Shown here one piece after another: positions 1-10,286 of a stretch of 51,754 bases of DNA. Numbering within the stretch: the first letter of the stretch is position 1; each line of letters starts with the position of its first letter. The notes below the pieces were generated by a model. It saw only the letters and a program-made list of their open reading frames with translations, was not told the DNA's origin and searched no databases. This DNA comes from Perkinsus marinus ATCC 50983. Its lineage: Eukaryota > Perkinsozoa > Perkinsida > Perkinsidae. Location: contig NW_003206654.1 of the NCBI RefSeq assembly GCF_000006405.1, positions 1 through 51,754 of the forward strand, read 5' to 3'. A program made the position numbers and the translations under genes.

Positions 1-201
1 ACGGGTAGTTGAGTTCCCCAAAAAGCTCATTTCCGTGATACACTCAACAGTTATTGACGAGCTCGAAACACGCTTGACCCTTTCCCGCCTGAACAATGTT
101 GAGAGAGCTATAAAAGTATCTAGAGGATCAACTAGTTGAAAGAAAGTTCGGCCGTTAATTCAACATTGTTCAGCGTGGCCGGAATATCGAATAAAATACA
201 T

Positions 202-283
202 CCGGCAACCCGGAATCGAACCAGGGACCATCCGATTACTTAATCACTACAGTCGGACGCTCTACCAACTGAGCTATTGCCGG
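202..283 (-). tRNA. tRNA-Tyr (GTA), intron-containing, unit 1
   Basis: Read on the minus strand it has a 7-bp acceptor stem CCGGCAA/TTGCCGG, a D arm GCTC..GAGC, and a T arm with TTCGATT. The anticodon stem TCCGA/TCGGA encloses CTGTAG, placing GTA at 34-36. About 11 extra nt follow position 37, the usual place for a nuclear pre-tRNA-Tyr intron. The C1-G72 pair is typical of eukaryotic tRNA-Tyr. No CCA is encoded. Confidence 0.95.
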
Positions 284-439
284 TCAACCTTGCATGTCAT
301 CGAGATATCCTCTGCTCCCCGATAGCATTTGAATTTCATTTTAGTCACTACTGGTGCGTCTTTGGTACATGTATAGCGCGGTGAATGCAAGAATGAATCG
401 TTTACACGTGCTCCAACTCAAAAAGTGATCTCATCAAGC

Positions 440-511
440 GCTCCACGATGGGTTCGAACCACCGACCTTGTGGTTAACAGCCACACGCTCTGCCTACTGA
501 GCTAGCGGAGC
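440..511 (-). tRNA. tRNA-Asn (GTT), unit 1
   Basis: A 72-nt cloverleaf on the minus strand. The acceptor GCTCCGC pairs with its 3' strand, the D arm is GCTC..GAGC, the anticodon loop is CTGTTAA (GTT), and the T loop is TTCGAAC. No intron. Confidence 0.95.
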
Positions 512-684
512 AACAACGTAAACTATCAATTCCCCAAGTTGTTCTCCTCGATGACTCACATGAGTCAATTTCCTTCGGTCATGACCTTAGGTCACCTTAC
601 CCGAGCAGAATGCTATAGTATCCAAATTGACAATTTTACCCACTGCCCTAATGGGCCATAAACATAAAGTTCAATTGTAAATTA

Positions 685-757
685 CACCCACCGTGGGGCT
701 CGAACCCACGACCACAAGGTTAAGAGCCTTGCGCTCTACCGACTGAGCTAGACGGGC
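685..757 (-). tRNA. tRNA-Lys (CTT), unit 1
   Basis: A 73-nt cloverleaf on the minus strand. The anticodon arm AAGGCTCTTAACCTT carries CTT, the T arm is GTGGG-TTCGAGC-CCCAC, and the D arm is GCTC..GAGC. The acceptor stem GCCCGTC/GGTGGGT closes with several G-U pairs, which is weaker than usual but complete. Confidence 0.93.
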
Positions 758-1278
758 AGAATGAACGCTCGGGTATACGGATACTCAGTTGAACTCTTGT
801 TGCGCATGTGGTATCCGAAGACGATTAGTGGTCTCTAGCTGTCCATACGAGATTATCCTTCAAATGGGAGGAAAACGAGGGAATGCGTTTAGCAAGTAAT
901 CGAGTCGCCACATTTATGTACTTGGGCGATACTAAACGCGCAACGGGTGGAGCTACGGATGAGATTCTTCCATGCGTTGGTGATTGGTGATACTACTGTT
1001 CAAGGATAAACAGGCGGATGCATACTCTTGTCCTTCTTCACGCATTTCGTGTCACCAGTCACTCTCTAGCGGAGATAACGGGTAGTTGAGTTCCCCAAAA
1101 AGCTCATTTCCGTGATACACTCAACAGTTATTGACGAGCTCGAAACACGCTTGACCCTTTCCCGCCTGAACAATGTTGAGAGAGCTATAAAAGTATCTAG
1201 AGGATCAACTAGTTGAAAGAAAGTTCGGCCGTTAATTCAACATTGTTCAGCGTGGCCGGAATATCGAATAAAATACAT

Positions 1279-1360
1279 CCGGCAACCCGGAATCGAACCA
1301 GGGACCATCCGATTACTTAATCACTACAGTCGGACGCTCTACCAACTGAGCTATTGCCGG
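1279..1360 (-). tRNA. tRNA-Tyr (GTA), intron-containing, unit 2
   Basis: Copy of the gene at 202-283, shifted by exactly 1,077 bp. Same intron and stems. Confidence 0.95.
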
Positions 1361-1516
1361 TCAACCTTGCATGTCATCGAGATATCCTCTGCTCCCCGAT
1401 AGCATTTGAATTTCATTTTAGTCACTACTGGTGCGTCTTTGGTACATGTATAGCGCGGTGAATGCAAGAATGAATCGTTTACACGTGCTCCAACTCAAAA
1501 AGTGATCTCATCAAGC

Positions 1517-1588
1517 GCTCCACGATGGGTTCGAACCACCGACCTTGTGGTTAACAGCCACACGCTCTGCCTACTGAGCTAGCGGAGC
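1517..1588 (-). tRNA. tRNA-Asn (GTT), unit 2
   Basis: Copy of the gene at 440-511, shifted by exactly 1,077 bp. Confidence 0.95.
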
Positions 1589-1761
1589 AACAACGTAAAC
1601 TATCAATTCCCCAAGTTGTTCTCCTCGATGACTCACATGAGTCAATTTCCTTCGGTCATGACCTTAGGTCACCTTACCCGAGCAGAATGCTATAGTATCC
1701 AAATTGACAATTTTACCCACTGCCCTAATGGGCCATAAACATAAAGTTCAATTGTAAATTA

Positions 1762-1834
1762 CACCCACCGTGGGGCTCGAACCCACGACCACAAGGTTAA
1801 GAGCCTTGCGCTCTACCGACTGAGCTAGACGGGC
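1762..1834 (-). tRNA. tRNA-Lys (CTT), unit 2
   Basis: Copy of the gene at 685-757, shifted by exactly 1,077 bp. Confidence 0.93.
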
Positions 1835-2355
1835 AGAATGAACGCTCGGGTATACGGATACTCAGTTGAACTCTTGTTGCGCATGTGGTATCCGAAGACG
1901 ATTAGTGGTCTCTAGCTGTCCATACGAGATTATCCTTCAAATGGGAGGAAAACGAGGGAATGCGTTTAGCAAGTAATCGAGTCGCCACATTTATGTACTT
2001 GGGCGATACTAAACGCGCAACGGGTGGAGCTACGGATGAGATTCTTCCATGCGTTGGTGATTGGTGATACTACTGTTCAAGGATAAACAGGCGGATGCAT
2101 ACTCTTGTCCTTCTTCACGCATTTCGTGTCACCAGTCACTCTCTAGCGGAGATAACGGGTAGTTGAGTTCCCCAAAAAGCTCATTTCCGTGATACACTCA
2201 ACAGTTATTGACGAGCTCGAAACACGCTTGACCCTTTCCCGCCTGAACAATGTTGAGAGAGCTATAAAAGTATCTAGAGGATCAACTAGTTGAAAGAAAG
2301 TTCGGCCGTTAATTCAACATTGTTCAGCGTGGCCGGAATATCGAATAAAATACAT

Positions 2356-2437
2356 CCGGCAACCCGGAATCGAACCAGGGACCATCCGATTACTTAATCA
2401 CTACAGTCGGACGCTCTACCAACTGAGCTATTGCCGG
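2356..2437 (-). tRNA. tRNA-Tyr (GTA), intron-containing, truncated unit 3
   Basis: Third copy of the tRNA-Tyr gene. It is complete, but its unit stops at about 2550, before the Asn and Lys genes. Confidence 0.95.
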
Positions 2438-2550
2438 TCAACCTTGCATGTCATCGAGATATCCTCTGCTCCCCGATAGCATTTGAATTTCATTTTAGTC
2501 ACTACTGGTGCGTCTTTGGTACATGTATAGCGCGGTGAATGCAAGAATGA

Positions 2551-5340
2551 TAGAATAATCGCAAGGATATCACTGTTGCCCTTTCGCGAGCGGGGGAAAA
2601 CTATGACCTTACTGATCACTCATTGCGAATACGTCCTGCGGAGTCATCTACTGACAATTCAGCTCACCGGAGACTGCAGTACAAGCTCGTACAGCTGAAC
2701 AGTATAGTTCTGCTACAGAAATTGCTTGATATGAAGTGCTATGACACCAGAACCACAGTATTTCAAGGCGTTGATTTCAATGCTGGACACAATGGACGTT
2801 AATCACAGCCTATTTGGATAAATACGGTCGACACAAGCTATTGGTCGGCGATCAGACTCCACGTCGCACATCCCGGTTCCGACAAAAATATCGACAGTTC
2901 TTTGAAGAATACATGAAAGATTCTAATGAAGAGACTGTGTGACGACATACGTCCCGCAGAGAAGAAAAAGTACTCGGCAATTTTTTTTCTTCGGCAGAAG
3001 AAAAAGCTTGTACACTACACGCGTAGATATGAGGCATATGTTGTATCCCGCAATATCACAGAAAATGGCGGAAGTCTACTGCTAAGAAGCAAGATACATC
3101 TCCAGTGAGATTACAGGATCTACTCTCGAGAGATTATAGGAAAGATAAGCGCACAGTTCTACCAGATGAAGAGTAGGGCTTCAAACGCGCACTGTCCATG
3201 GGGCTTGGTCGAATATCATGTGACGGATTTCATTCAGCTAGAACATGTCTTCGACTTTTATTCCCATTTATCTTGTAGCAGAGGTTCAGTCAATGATTGA
3301 CTTGCGGCTTTTTTTCTCGAAAAGCGTTCATCTTTGATCTGGATGGAAGTATATTTTTGAGCTCTATTTCGCTCGCTGAGTCTCATTATCCGTTTGTCTC
3401 ATATAATTTGTTCTGCGATCTCACATTTGACACGGTTTGCTGCCGGTATATACTTCCTCGGACCCCAGTGAACTTCTCACTTCAGACTTATCGAAGAAAT
3501 CGAAGTGAATTTGAGCACCCGTTATTTGCGGAGCAGTTCATTCTGTGCAATTCCGCACGAAAGGTAGTTACTGTTGCTGTCTCTGTACTAGCCATCAGAA
3601 GATGCTTGTGGGAGTACAGCTTACTACTCACGTGCCGATAATAGCGGTGTATCGACCATGCTATATCAATGAGTGCGCCCCATCCTAATCGACGCTCCCT
3701 GGATAATCCGAGATACGCTGTCACGAGACCACCAATATTCCGGAAGTGAAGATTACATTACCTCTGGAATACTACGCCTCTTCGCCACAAGAAAAATCCG
3801 AAGCATATGGACCACAACGGAAAATAACAAGATCAACACACTATCATATGACCTCAGTCTATTACAACGTAAAAACTGCCGTCACAAGTCGTAAAATCGG
3901 CGCGTTCAACGCTTTCTGTGGATCAATCGCTAGCCTCAATCTAGTCAATCGTCTTTTCGATCTCTTGCGAGTTTCCTTCATCGCGGAACGATCGGCCGAC
4001 TCGATACTGCTATAAATTTGCGTCATCGTCCAGCGTATTCTTCTTTCTCGACAGCCTGTAGCTCACATGTACACCTAATGTTTGAAAAGTAATAACTCCT
4101 ACAGAAAGTGGAAGTTTAAGTCGTGCCCACGAGGTCGTAGCTACGATGCAGTACTACCTAACTGCTCGAGAACATGGACCATAGTGCGTCCGCGGCTCAG
4201 AGAAGAACTGAAAAAGGGAGAAATGTAAATACGTTTTCGTTCGCCCAGGTCTGAGCTTTCTATGTTCCCCCACGTGACAAAAATGCTTTAGCACGGCCAG
4301 GTAACTCAACCCAACTCTCCCCAAACGCTACGTTGATGCTTGAAGCAATCGTTCACGAAGTATGTTATTGCCTGGAATAGAACTCCCAATAGATCGGTCA
4401 ATAGATTGTTGACTAGCCCATTTGGCCAGTCTTCCTGTAAAGCTCAACATAGAATCGGATCAGACTGTCACCATCTCTGGGAAGCATTTTTTGCATCAAA
4501 TGCGAAATGTCAAATCATAGTAGTCGATCTCTTGTCAAAGAAGCACAACATCAGCGCAAAACCTGCTCAGAAAGTATCAAGTTTTCTATGACTACGTGGA
4601 GGGTATTCTGGTCTGCGCCCCATGCCCCGACCTCTGAGCGCAGGAGAGTAGAGTATGTGGGAAAGCAGGGAAAGCCGTTAACCTAGCGAATGAACGATCA
4701 CAGTCATTGGAGACGAACTCGCGGCCGCGCGGTAGTGAGTCGTCAAAACTCCTCTACCATTACTATCTTCACCACCCTTTAACTAGGCAGCACTCCCATT
4801 AAGTGCAGTAATACGGTGGTGCTTGTCAATAAGCCAACGCGGAGCCTGCGTATTGACTGCATAATGATTATAGCGTACCATCAAGTCTCCAATCTTAAGT
4901 ACCAGAAGAAAGATCTCGTCTGCCAGCAGACTCAGCAGCCAAGACCCCTCGAGAGCGTAAGGCCTGATCGATATTCTCAGCCATGCTCAAATCCATAGCA
5001 TCAACTAAAAGCTTTCGGTAATCGTCAAGGTAAGCAGACAGAGCCCGCTCTGATGGTACAGGTAATATGCCAAGCCAGCCATAAAGCGTCTTGCCTCATC
5101 AGAGAGTCGTATATCGCTAATAACTGGAGGTAAGCTGCGACCATGAGTAAAATGTAATTCTAAAGAGAAGGTATGCACATTGGACCGACTCCTACCGATA
5201 TTATTGACAACTAGCAGGCCTTATCAACGTATGTGTGATCATCGAGGATAAGTGATCTCACAACACTCAACAGCAACTTTTGAGATGCTTCGTTCCATCC
5301 CCTCAGTCGACAACAATAAGGGGTTGTCTGTACTCATTTT
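2551..5340. other. stretch without a recognisable gene
   Basis: Begins where the third tRNA unit breaks off. Only short open frames are present and none resembles a protein family I know. Sequence near 5230-5400 shows faint similarity to the tRNA unit spacer, so part of this stretch may be decayed array or array-flanking DNA. No long repeat or RNA gene seen. Confidence 0.6.
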
Positions 5341-5402
5341 AGGCCATAAACACAAAGTCAAGCACATAGTTTAGCGCCACTAAACCTACGACCACAATCG
5401 CT
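5341..5402 (-). pseudogene. decayed tRNA-Lys / array-spacer relic
   Basis: On the minus strand this reads like the 3' half of the array tRNA-Lys followed by its downstream spacer. TTGTGGTCGTAGGTTTAG corresponds to the tRNA T arm, and GACTTTGTGTTTATGGCC corresponds to GAACTTTATGTTTATGGCC at 650-672. The 5' half of the tRNA and its anticodon are gone. Read as an old, diverged copy of the tandem unit in the same orientation. Confidence 0.6.
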
Positions 5403-5409
5403 GTAGAAG

Positions 5410-5624
5410 CATAGATGAAAACGATGGCAATAACACATTTCCTAGATGCAACGCAGAAGCTCGTTGTAGTAGTGATAAGCAATTTCAACCGTCATCAACT
5501 TGGTGCAAGCATCTACACACACCACAAGCATGACCTCAGACTCACCACCGGCATGGCCGAACTTGTACGGTCCACACAAATCTGCACCCGCCAACTCCCA
5601 TGGAGCTGTGGAGAAGTCGGCGAC
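5410..5624 (-). mobile_element. older Ty3/Gypsy-like element, integrase core part
   Basis: The minus strand encodes a stretch resembling the start of a retroelement integrase catalytic core (ADLCGPY in a WELAGADLCGPYKFG context, then a hydrophobic VCVDACTK segment). It is the continuation of the zinc-binding integrase part at 10287-10490. The younger LTR element at 5625-10286 lies between the two, flanked by GCGAC on both sides. A fossil, broken many times. Confidence 0.75.
5620..5624. repeat. target-site duplication GCGAC (left copy)
   Basis: GCGAC directly precedes the LTR at 5625 and recurs directly after the other LTR at 10287-10291. Five bp is the usual duplication size for Ty3/Gypsy-type integrases. 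Confidence 0.9.
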
Positions 5625-5810
5625 TGTTGTGACTCACTCGGGAATGCCCACTATGAACGCAAGACGATGAGGACTGCTGATACGGTATCAGTCAAGACGG
5701 GACTGATGAATGCGGCAGCAGTGTGCAAAAGACTGGAATGCACATGCGTACGTCACAGCTAATATCGATCAAACACTTATATGTGCGTCGCTCCGCTAGA
5801 CTCCACTACA
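5625..5810 (-). repeat. 3' LTR of the LTR element
   Basis: 186 bp, beginning TGTTGTGACT and ending CTCCACTACA on the plus strand. No difference seen from 10101-10286. Confidence 0.95.
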
Positions 5811-5824
5811 TTCCCCCTCCCTTG
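5811..5824 (-). other. polypurine tract of the LTR element
   Basis: On the minus strand AAGGGAGGGGGAA lies directly upstream of the 3' LTR, where plus-strand DNA synthesis is primed in LTR elements. Confidence 0.8.
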
Positions 5825-5955
5825 GGAGAGAGCTCCTACCGCGTTTGGAGCCATGGTAGCCCGAACGAGCATGGGCAAGAGTGTCGGGAAGACGGTCATC
5901 AGTCTGGAAGAGCTTGATATCCCGGCTGTGAATGGAGGCCTCGCGTCCAGTGACG

Positions 5956-8900
5956 TCAGCCTTGGTTATGAATACGTTGGGACTCAATTGGCGAATGACG
6001 ATAGCGGTATACCAGCCGAGTCGAGTCAAAGTCGAGTTTGGGGACTTGAGTAGGGCAACGTACTAATACTCGGGTCCCGACAGGAATCGTTTTATCCGGG
6101 GGAGGATCGACGACACAGGACTCGACGTAGGAAAATCCACGACGACACTGGCGAGGTACATGCATACCCATAGAAGCAGGGAAGGTGTAGACCATAGAGT
6201 GGGGACTGACGCCTCGGCGTTTAGTAACATTCCATGAATAGACCGCATGCCGGATAAGATCGCAGAAAGTAGTGTAGGACATGCCCTTGCCGGTGTGATG
6301 GGTACGGAGATATTCATTGAGATACCGGTGTACTCGTTCAATGCGTCCATTAGATGGTGAAGAACCACGTGGGGTGGACAAATGGATTGCGTCCCACGAT
6401 CGAACCAAATCGGCCATGGCAAGACTAGAGTATTGGGTGCCATTGTCGGTGTGGAGCATAAGGGGCAGGACGTGAAAGGTGTGGACAATGGATGTGAGTA
6501 GTGTACAAACGTCCTGGGAAGTGGAAGAATGTTGAGTGGGTCGAACCATCAGAAAGTTGGAGTAGTTGTCGATGGCGGAAATGAGATAGAAGCGAGTCGG
6601 CCCATCGACTGACCTGAGATAAGGACCTGCAATGTCACTGTGCAAGCGAACGAATGGGAATGGGGCTCGGGGGATGGAACTGCCGGGGAAGAGGGATTGA
6701 CGGTCCCCTGGGAAAGACTTCCCTCGGGCACAGGTGTCACAGGAGAAGTGGTTGATGGCGGAGGCTAAAGCCGGAGCATCAATGTATTCCTGTAGCTGAG
6801 CCAAGAGCGCGGCATGACCTTCATGGTCATGAACCTTGGCTAGAAACTCCCCGAGTCGATCGGGCGGGAGTTGGACCTTCCCGTCAGAGATCGGAAATTG
6901 CTGCAGCCACTGACGGAGGCTGATTTCCTGCTCGAAGGAGCACGTACTCGGAGCTTGGATGGCAATCACATCTACACAAGGGGTAGAATCGGTGCTAGAA
7001 TATTCCTTGACGAGTCCTAGCAATTCGCGAGAGAGAGTTTGCGGGAGTCGAGAGGGCCCATCCGCGATGTTTGCAGAAGTAGAAACATGTTCAACCGTGA
7101 AGACAATATGATAGTTTTTGCATACATCGTGGATGAGTTGGATACGGCTCTCAATGGCATTCCGGAAGAGACCGTGAATCTTCGTCCAATGTCGACTCGT
7201 CGATCGACTGAGCCATGCCACCACGGACATATTGTCAGTACGAATCGTCAAGGAACAGCGGGCTATGCAAATTGCCTGCATATAATCGATTACAATCCCG
7301 AGTCCTCGTAGGACAGCCTCGACTTCGAGAATGTTGATATGACGCTTACAGTCTCGGTCTCGAAGCCAGGCACGGTCCTCACACAGCACGTCGCCCACGC
7401 ATAACACGGCAGCGCAACCGATGGCGCTGGCATCCGTAAAGAGCACCCAGGGATCTGAGGCAGTGATCTGCCATACTCCACCAATTGGATCACCATAGGT
7501 ACGGATGTACTGTAGAACGTGGGAGTAGGCGGTACTAATGTTGGTCGGGATTGAATAGTCATAATGGCGAGTTGCAGCTGGGGCGGCCAAGGCAAGGATT
7601 CGGGTGAACAGGGCACAGGTCAAGCGTAACCAGCCACAAACGGGATAGTGTGCGGTGAGTTTACCAAGCAAAGAGGCTAGGGCTTTGCGGGTGGTAGGTA
7701 GTGTTGTTAGATCTATGGGCTTTTTCCGAGTCCAACGGCCTACCGGGGTGATGGTAACTCCTAGCACACTACTGCCAGCCAGCGTTTGTGGGGGTTTCGT
7801 GCTTAGATCGTCCTGAGCCAAAGCCTTTTCGACGACAACAAGATCACTCCGGTGGACAGCCACGTCATCGACATACTTTTTCACCGGAAAGTGAGTCGTG
7901 GTGGCATCCAAACAGTGTGTCATAGCCCGGTCCAGGGCTTTGCCTGCAATGTGAAGACCGAATCCGACCCTCGACAACCTAAAAGTGTTCGGTTCAGGCC
8001 AGTCAGGGAATATGATGCCTTGCCAGTATTGTTGAGATTCTGCCACACGTAGCTTAAGATACGCTGTGGTCACATCGATTATGAACCAATCCTGTGGATC
8101 ACATGTACGCCACGAGCGTAGCTCGCCAAGGCAGGTGGTCGGTGGACCTTTTGAATGAGGGCAACTTACAAGGAGATCGTTTAACCAAACATAATTTAAG
8201 ACGGGACGCACTTTCGTGTGCTTGTCCATGCTAACATGGGGAAAACATGTAAGGATGCCCTTCAGTTCAGAGCGGTCAGTATGGATCAAAAAGTTATTAC
8301 GGACCCATGATTGCAACTGATCGTTATATAGTTGTCGTTGTAAGTCGCTGAGCCTGCCCAAACTGTCCGGGAAGCACGGGGGTTTGGCTATGGGGAGGAT
8401 CGGTTCCGTACCAGATAACCATTTCCACTCAACTTCCCAACAGTGCAATGACTGGGGGGCATTTGATCGACGACGTAGAGTGAAGTCAGGTTCCACAATG
8501 ACGACATCAGCGGGCTGGCACCACAAAGTGGCTTCTCGGCCAGACGATGATGCACTAGATTGTGGAGAGATGGTCCAGGGAGGGAATTTTCCGGGACATA
8601 CCGACAACGATGCATCAAGTGCGAATAGCCAGTCCATCCCAAGCATAACGTGAACATCTGTTGACTGGAGACTCAACAAGGGATGAGAAGGAGAAATCAA
8701 GAACCTCATTTGTGCGCCCAGAAAGTAGTGCTCGTCTACTGTTCTAGAGAGCGCAAGCTTGCCGGTCAGAGTGCGAACGTGAATGGACTCAGTCGAAACC
8801 GACAGACATCTGCCAAAGATTTTCTCCGAAATAATGTGAGATAGAACGGTCACAGTCGAGCCGGTGTCGATCAGAGCGACGAAATGCTCACTGAGCTGCA

Positions 8901-10113
8901 GACGGTCGAACCTACAGAGTAACAAAAGGTGGTTGTCAGTGGCATAATCCGGTTGCCAGAACCAACTTCCCGGTGTTACCTTCCGAGGTGATGGACAATC
9001 GCGGGATAGGTGCCCTTTCCCTCCACAATTGAAACAGCGGGGACCAGAAATTGACTTGACGATAGGGAGACGAGGAGAGGCTGATCTAGTATCGGGTGCT
9101 GAACGGACAGGATGCCCCTTGCCCTTGCCCTTGCCCCTGCTATGCTGATAAGTAGGGCGGGAGAAATGGCCCTGAACAAGAGCAACGCCTTCGTGCCCTT
9201 CGACACGAACGGAGCGGGTAAGGTTCAGAGCAGTCTCGACCAGGGGGGCGCCCGCACGGACTTGGGTTAGCCAAGTTGTTCGCATGTTGTCAAGGCCTGG
9301 AACAGAAGATGGTAGGGCATGCCAAAAAGACATCGCCACTACCCAGTCCAAGCACTGACGTGACAACGACAATACTTCAGAAAGACTGTATGACAGGTAC
9401 TTCTGTAAGTCACCGATCAGATCGGCGGTCGTCTCGCCAATGTTTAAGCGGCGATTGCGGGCCAGGGCCCACAGATCGTGGCGGCTAACACCGAAGCGTT
9501 CCTGCAATACGGAAACACCAACGTGGAACGCTTGAGGATCGTTGATGGGGAGTCGAACATTGTTAGTCAAAGCATTGTAGGCGGCTAGGCGAGTGTTCAA
9601 GAGGAGATATTGATAATGATGAGACGGGGCGATGTTGAGGAGTTTCAAATGAGCCTTGACACGGGAGATGAACTCGAATACCTCAAGGCTGTGGGCCTGT
9701 TTGTCGGTCCCCGTGAACTTCTCGCCCAAATCATAAGACTTAATGGTACGGTGGGGCTCGTTCCCAAGGGGAAGAATAGAAAGTGGGGCAGGAGCGGGCC
9801 CTGAGGAAACGGCTAGGCCAGTTGTTGGAATCGGTGGCCTACCGCTCTCATCACCTATAGCTGGGGCGGCCTCTGGGCCCCCTTCTCGGGCTACAGCAGG
9901 AATCGGTGGAGCCGATCCCGTGGGAGAGGGGGACGAACCATCCTCCTGATCATAGCCACCAAGGGCGAGGACATACTCCTCAGTCTCACTCCAAGAGCCA
10001 GGGACCTCCTCGAATGCGGGGGAGTCAGGGGGGGGGGCACTCGTGGAGCCACAAGAAGGGGTAGAACCCACTGAAAAGATGTTCCTGGGTCTGGGCACCA
10101 TGTTGTGACTCAC
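5956..10113 (-). CDS. gag-pol polyprotein of the LTR element (about 1,385 aa)
   Basis: One open frame. Parts by approximate residue: a Pro/Gly/Ser-rich start and gag to about 340; a CCHC zinc knuckle (CFNCGGKGHLSRDC) near 360; an aspartic protease with IDTGS near 411; reverse transcriptase with the YVDD catalytic box near 750; RNase H with TDAS near 890 and TDN further on; an integrase zinc-finger remnant near 1127; and an integrase core with HSD near 1156, HTDNG near 1221 and a NGRIER segment. The first ATG lies just inside the 5' LTR; a second in-frame ATG falls at the LTR edge and overlaps the primer-binding site. Gag and pol are fused in one frame with no visible stop or shift between them. 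A young fossil of a mobile element, not a host gene. Confidence 0.93.
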   Translation of the reverse strand: MSHNMVPRPRNIFSVGSTPSCGSTSAPPPDSPAFEEVPGSWSETEEYVLALGGYDQEDGSSPSPTGSAPPIPAVAREGGPEAAPAIGDESGRPPIPTTGLAVSSGPAPAPLSILPLGNEPHRTIKSYDLGEKFTGTDKQAHSLEVFEFISRVKAHLKLLNIAPSHHYQYLLLNTRLAAYNALTNNVRLPINDPQAFHVGVSVLQERFGVSRHDLWALARNRRLNIGETTADLIGDLQKYLSYSLSEVLSLSRQCLDWVVAMSFWHALPSSVPGLDNMRTTWLTQVRAGAPLVETALNLTRSVRVEGHEGVALVQGHFSRPTYQHSRGKGKGKGHPVRSAPDTRSASPRLPIVKSISGPRCFNCGGKGHLSRDCPSPRKVTPGSWFWQPDYATDNHLLLLCRFDRLQLSEHFVALIDTGSTVTVLSHIISEKIFGRCLSVSTESIHVRTLTGKLALSRTVDEHYFLGAQMRFLISPSHPLLSLQSTDVHVMLGMDWLFALDASLSVCPGKFPPWTISPQSSASSSGREATLWCQPADVVIVEPDFTLRRRSNAPQSLHCWEVEWKWLSGTEPILPIAKPPCFPDSLGRLSDLQRQLYNDQLQSWVRNNFLIHTDRSELKGILTCFPHVSMDKHTKVRPVLNYVWLNDLLVSCPHSKGPPTTCLGELRSWRTCDPQDWFIIDVTTAYLKLRVAESQQYWQGIIFPDWPEPNTFRLSRVGFGLHIAGKALDRAMTHCLDATTTHFPVKKYVDDVAVHRSDLVVVEKALAQDDLSTKPPQTLAGSSVLGVTITPVGRWTRKKPIDLTTLPTTRKALASLLGKLTAHYPVCGWLRLTCALFTRILALAAPAATRHYDYSIPTNISTAYSHVLQYIRTYGDPIGGVWQITASDPWVLFTDASAIGCAAVLCVGDVLCEDRAWLRDRDCKRHINILEVEAVLRGLGIVIDYMQAICIARCSLTIRTDNMSVVAWLSRSTSRHWTKIHGLFRNAIESRIQLIHDVCKNYHIVFTVEHVSTSANIADGPSRLPQTLSRELLGLVKEYSSTDSTPCVDVIAIQAPSTCSFEQEISLRQWLQQFPISDGKVQLPPDRLGEFLAKVHDHEGHAALLAQLQEYIDAPALASAINHFSCDTCARGKSFPGDRQSLFPGSSIPRAPFPFVRLHSDIAGPYLRSVDGPTRFYLISAIDNYSNFLMVRPTQHSSTSQDVCTLLTSIVHTFHVLPLMLHTDNGTQYSSLAMADLVRSWDAIHLSTPRGSSPSNGRIERVHRYLNEYLRTHHTGKGMSYTTFCDLIRHAVYSWNVTKRRGVSPHSMVYTFPASMGMHVPRQCRRGFSYVESCVVDPPPDKTIPVGTRVLVRCPTQVPKLDFDSTRLVYRYRHSPIESQRIHNQG
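10083..10100 (-). other. primer-binding site of the LTR element
   Basis: On the minus strand TGGTGCCCAGACCCAGG follows directly after the 5' LTR. TGG is the expected complement of a tRNA 3' CCA end. It overlaps the beginning of the gag reading frame. I cannot assign the primer tRNA. Confidence 0.7.
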
Positions 10114-10286
10114 TCGGGAATGCCCACTATGAACGCAAGACGATGAGGACTGCTGATACGGTATCAGTCAAGACGGGACTGATGAATGCGGCAGCAGTGT
10201 GCAAAAGACTGGAATGCACATGCGTACGTCACAGCTAATATCGATCAAACACTTATATGTGCGTCGCTCCGCTAGACTCCACTACA
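10101..10286 (-). repeat. 5' LTR of the LTR element
   Basis: 186 bp, same sequence as 5625-5810. Followed by the right copy of the GCGAC target duplication at 10287-10291. Confidence 0.95.

Larger units (their letters stand above)
1..2550. repeat. tandem array of a 1,077-bp tRNA unit (2 full copies plus a truncated third)
   Basis: The same sequence starts at 1, 1078 and 2155, giving a period of exactly 1,077 bp. I saw no difference between the two full copies. The third copy matches until about 2550 and then changes abruptly to unrelated sequence, so it holds only the tRNA-Tyr gene. Each full unit has three tRNA genes on the minus strand (Tyr, Asn, Lys) separated by 150-180 bp, then a spacer of about 320 bp in which I recognise no gene, snRNA or 5S rRNA. 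The window begins at the unit phase, so the array probably continues to the left. Confidence 0.97.
5625..10286 (-). mobile_element. whole-looking LTR retrotransposon, gag-pol of Ty3/Gypsy order
   Basis: A 4,662-bp element in minus orientation. It has two LTRs that look identical (186 bp each, starting TG and ending CA), a 5-bp target duplication, a primer-binding-site candidate next to the 5' LTR, a polypurine tract next to the 3' LTR, and one long open frame covering gag, protease, reverse transcriptase, RNase H and integrase in that order. Integrase after RNase H separates it from Copia. I saw no break in it. Identical LTRs imply a young insertion. It sits inside the integrase region of an older element. 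Family placement beyond Ty3/Gypsy order is uncertain; BEL/Pao elements share the domain order. Confidence 0.93.

Noticed and set aside
2428-2619. Small minus-strand open frame crossing the tRNA-Tyr gene and the array break
   Set aside because: Overlaps a tRNA gene and spans the repeat junction; not a protein gene.
4950-5120. Weak retroelement-like peptide on the minus strand (ARRFMAGLAYYLYHQ)
   Set aside because: Only a vague resemblance to retroelement coding; too short and degenerate to place in a family.
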